DNA from: JBBRUG01 sp038247995
Lineage (GTDB): Bacteria; Chloroflexota; Chloroflexia; Chloroflexales; Chloroflexaceae
Length of the DNA: 22,461 bases
Assembly: GCA_038247995.1 (NCBI GenBank)
Contig: JBBRUG010000055.1
Span: 1 to 22,461 of the forward strand
Reading direction: 5' to 3'
Numbering within the stretch: the first letter of the stretch is position 1; each line of letters starts with the position of its first letter. Shown here piece after piece: positions 21,053-22,461 of this stretch. Below the pieces are notes generated by a model. That model saw only the letters and a program-made list of their open reading frames with translations. It was not told where the DNA came from and did no database searches. Position numbers and translations under genes: made by a program.

Positions 21053-21814
21053 ATGCTCAACGCCGTGTATGATCGCGCACGTGAATTGATTGGCAACGCA
21101 CAGCGCATCGTTGCTCTAACCGGTGCAGGTGTAAGCTGCCCATCGGGAATCCCCGACTTTCGCAGCCCCGATGGGCTTTGGGCCGGCATCGACCCGTTTG
21201 CGATAGCGACACTCCAGAGTTTTCGCAGCAATCCGCAGCGTTTTTACGCCTGGTTGGCCGATCTGATCGATCCGATACTGAATGCTCAACCGAATCCTGC
21301 GCATCGCGCGCTGGCCGAGCTTGAGCAAGCCGGGCGCCTGACGGCGATCCTGACCCAAAATATCGATGGCCTGCACCAACGCGCCGGTTCGCGCCGCGTG
21401 TTTGAACTGCATGGCCATGTACGGAGCGCTACCTGCCTCGAATGTGGTCGGCAAATTCCGGGTGCAGCGCTGCTCCGCGAGATCCGCCGGCGACGCGTGC
21501 GTCCGTGCAGTTGCGGCGGCCTGTTCAAACCCGACGTGGTGCTCTTTGATGAGGCGCTTCCGCACGGCTTGCTCTGGCTGGCCCGCGAGGCTGTGGCAAC
21601 CTGCGATCTGTTGATCGTGACCGGAACGGCGCTGGAAGTTGCGCCGGTCTGTGATCTGCCCATGCTGGCGCTGCACAACAACGCCCGCCTGCTGATCATC
21701 AACCTCAGCCCTACCTACCTCGACGCCCAAGCCGATCTGGTAGTCCATGCTGATGTAGCCGAGGCCCTGCCGGCGGTGGTGCAATTGGGGTTCGCCCGCA
21801 CTTGCCATGAATAG
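21053..21814 (+). CDS. cobB: Sirtuin, NAD-dependent protein deacylase
   Basis: A 253-residue SIR2 family enzyme that removes acyl groups from lysine using NAD, giving nicotinamide and O-acyl-ADP-ribose; cytosolic. The NAD site GAGVSCPSGIPDFRS is at 24-38, TQNIDGLHQRAG at 101-112, and the catalytic His120 in ELHGH. Structural zinc ligands are Cys128, Cys131, Cys152 and Cys154 (CLEC...CSC), so the second pair is CxC. The second NAD motif VTGTALEVAPV and the ending LSPTYLDAQADLVVHADVAEALP complete the fold. Bacterial sirtuins often regulate acetyl-CoA synthetase; no such target is in the window. The ATG has AAGGA about 9 bases upstream. It stands alone, followed by a gene-poor stretch. Confidence 0.93.
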   Translation: MLNAVYDRARELIGNAQRIVALTGAGVSCPSGIPDFRSPDGLWAGIDPFAIATLQSFRSNPQRFYAWLADLIDPILNAQPNPAHRALAELEQAGRLTAILTQNIDGLHQRAGSRRVFELHGHVRSATCLECGRQIPGAALLREIRRRRVRPCSCGGLFKPDVVLFDEALPHGLLWLAREAVATCDLLIVTGTALEVAPVCDLPMLALHNNARLLIINLSPTYLDAQADLVVHADVAEALPAVVQLGFARTCHE

Positions 21815-22180
21815 GCGCTCAAGCCGTCAGTGCCCAATGTCAGTAAGTAGTATAGCTAGTGTCAGAAAGTAGTATCGTTGCCGACAGGCCGCATTGTGAA
21901 GCCAAGAAACGCCGCTGTTAAACATTCTTTTAGGATTGCGCTGTTCTTCACGATTACCGCGCAAACACCAAAATACAACCCTTCAAATCCAACTTAAAAA
22001 AAGGCTGAGGAGCGCATAATCGCAAAATGACACTTTCGCTTTTTCGCGATTTCAGGATAAGCGCATGCCTGTATCTCTGACAGGCGCCGGCATTTACGCC
22101 TTGATTGCCTCGAAAAACCCTTTACACTTTCTGGTGGAGGGGTTATTTAGGGCATCACAGTGCAAAAAATGTTTGAGTAC
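21815..22180. other. AT-richer region without recognisable genes
   Basis: Roughly 365 bp with lower GC than its surroundings. No open frame of convincing length or codon use is present. It holds the direct repeat at 21839-21875 and a hairpin GCCTGT/ACAGGC (22067-22085). It is bordered on the right by a gene remnant, so it may be decayed or inserted DNA. Confidence 0.6.
21839..21875. repeat. 15-bp direct repeat, two copies
   Basis: GTCAGTAAGTAGTAT (21839-21853) recurs with one change as GTCAGAAAGTAGTAT (21861-21875), 7 bases apart. It could be a transposon end, a regulator site or a small satellite; nothing decides between them. Confidence 0.6.
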
Positions 22181-22324
22181 CTAGTTTCTGTGGTTCTGCC
22201 GCCGGGAAGAGTGCTGCTGCAACCAGGCCGCGATCTGCGCGGAGAGGATGTCGGCCCAGCCAATACCTTCCATCGCCAGATTGCTGAATGGCCAGAGTGG
22301 GCGTGGCCCCCACGGATCACGCTC
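22181..22324 (-). pseudogene. 3' remnant of a minus-strand gene
   Basis: On the minus strand a 47-codon frame ends at TAG (22183-22181). Its translation has a strongly protein-like composition: RDPWGPRPLWPFSNLAMEG, then GIGWADILSAQIAAWLQQ and a basic tail. It has no credible start, and the in-frame TGA at 22327-22325 lies where the GC-rich repeat element begins. This fits the C-terminus of a gene cut off by the repeat, or a frameshifted gene continuing in another frame beyond the window. I cannot name the family. Confidence 0.4.
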
Positions 22325-22327
22325 TCA

Positions 22328-22461
22328 GGTGGAGGGTTTTTGCCGTTGCCCGCACCCCCAACCCCGCTCCCTGAGCGGGAGCGGGGCTTCCGACAGCATC
22401 AGGACGCCGAATCTGCGGCGGCTCCCCCTGCTCCACGTGAGGGAGCAGGGGGCTGGGGGGA
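22328..22461. repeat. GC-rich palindromic repeat element (runs off the edge)
   Basis: Two strong palindromes, 10-bp arms CCCCGCTCCC/GGGAGCGGGG with loop TGAGC (22362-22386) and 11-bp arms CCCCCTGCTCC/GGAGCAGGGGG (22424-22452), lie in tandem amid G/C homopolymer tracts. The layout is that of dispersed intergenic palindromic repeats, which I recall from Chloroflexus-type genomes. The element probably continues past the right edge. Confidence 0.6.

Noticed and set aside
21116..21808. 230-residue open frame antisense to the sirtuin gene
   Set aside because: It is a shadow of the sirtuin reading frame, with no family features.

Overview
The window looks like a chromosomal segment of a Chloroflexota bacterium, probably near the filamentous Chloroflexus/Roseiflexus/Oscillochloris group. 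This is inferred from moderately GC-rich housekeeping genes, several recognisable families, short CAGT-type heptad arrays, and a GC-rich palindromic repeat at the right edge of a kind I associate with those genomes. No database was searched, so the assignment is tentative.

Left part (1-8650). The 3' end of phoU is followed by a PIG-L deacetylase (-) divergent from a DUF385/F420-type nitroreductase gene (+). Then comes a minus-strand run: an alpha/beta hydrolase, an FAAH-like amidase, and an ABC exporter operon. In that operon an ATPase overlaps by ATGA a 747-residue protein that fuses two ABC-2 permease units to a SpoIIM domain. Two small membrane-protein genes (+) follow. Short tandem arrays sit exactly at the 3' ends of the amidase and permease genes and beside the glnA terminator.

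Middle (8650-14530). Type I glutamine synthetase (glnA, -) diverges from rplS (+), which has a strong promoter, a long structured leader and two consecutive intrinsic terminators. A methyltransferase, RNase HII (rnhB), a HEAT-like protein, a YdjM-like membrane protein with a zinc-ribbon tail, and a DUF6624-like protein follow. The rplS-rnhB proximity keeps a remnant of the common bacterial trmD-rplS-rnhB neighbourhood.

Right part (14530-22461). A MarR regulator (-) diverges from an unknown polytopic membrane protein (+). Next are a membrane protein with a histidine-kinase-type ATPase domain but no visible phosphoacceptor domain, a class B penicillin-binding protein preceded by a leader terminator, a lipoprotein S41 protease with a PDZ domain, and a sirtuin. 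The last 650 bp lacks intact genes. It holds a direct repeat, the 3' remnant of a minus-strand gene and a palindromic repeat element reaching the edge.

Across the window, at least nine upstream regions carry an extended -10 of the form TG(C/G)TAnnnT, often without a good -35. These predicted promoters also decide several start codons and suggest one leaderless mRNA. I found no classic defence or biosynthetic island. The least conventional items are the ABC-2/ABC-2/SpoIIM fusion, the gene-end repeat arrays and the RNA leaders of rplS and the PBP gene.
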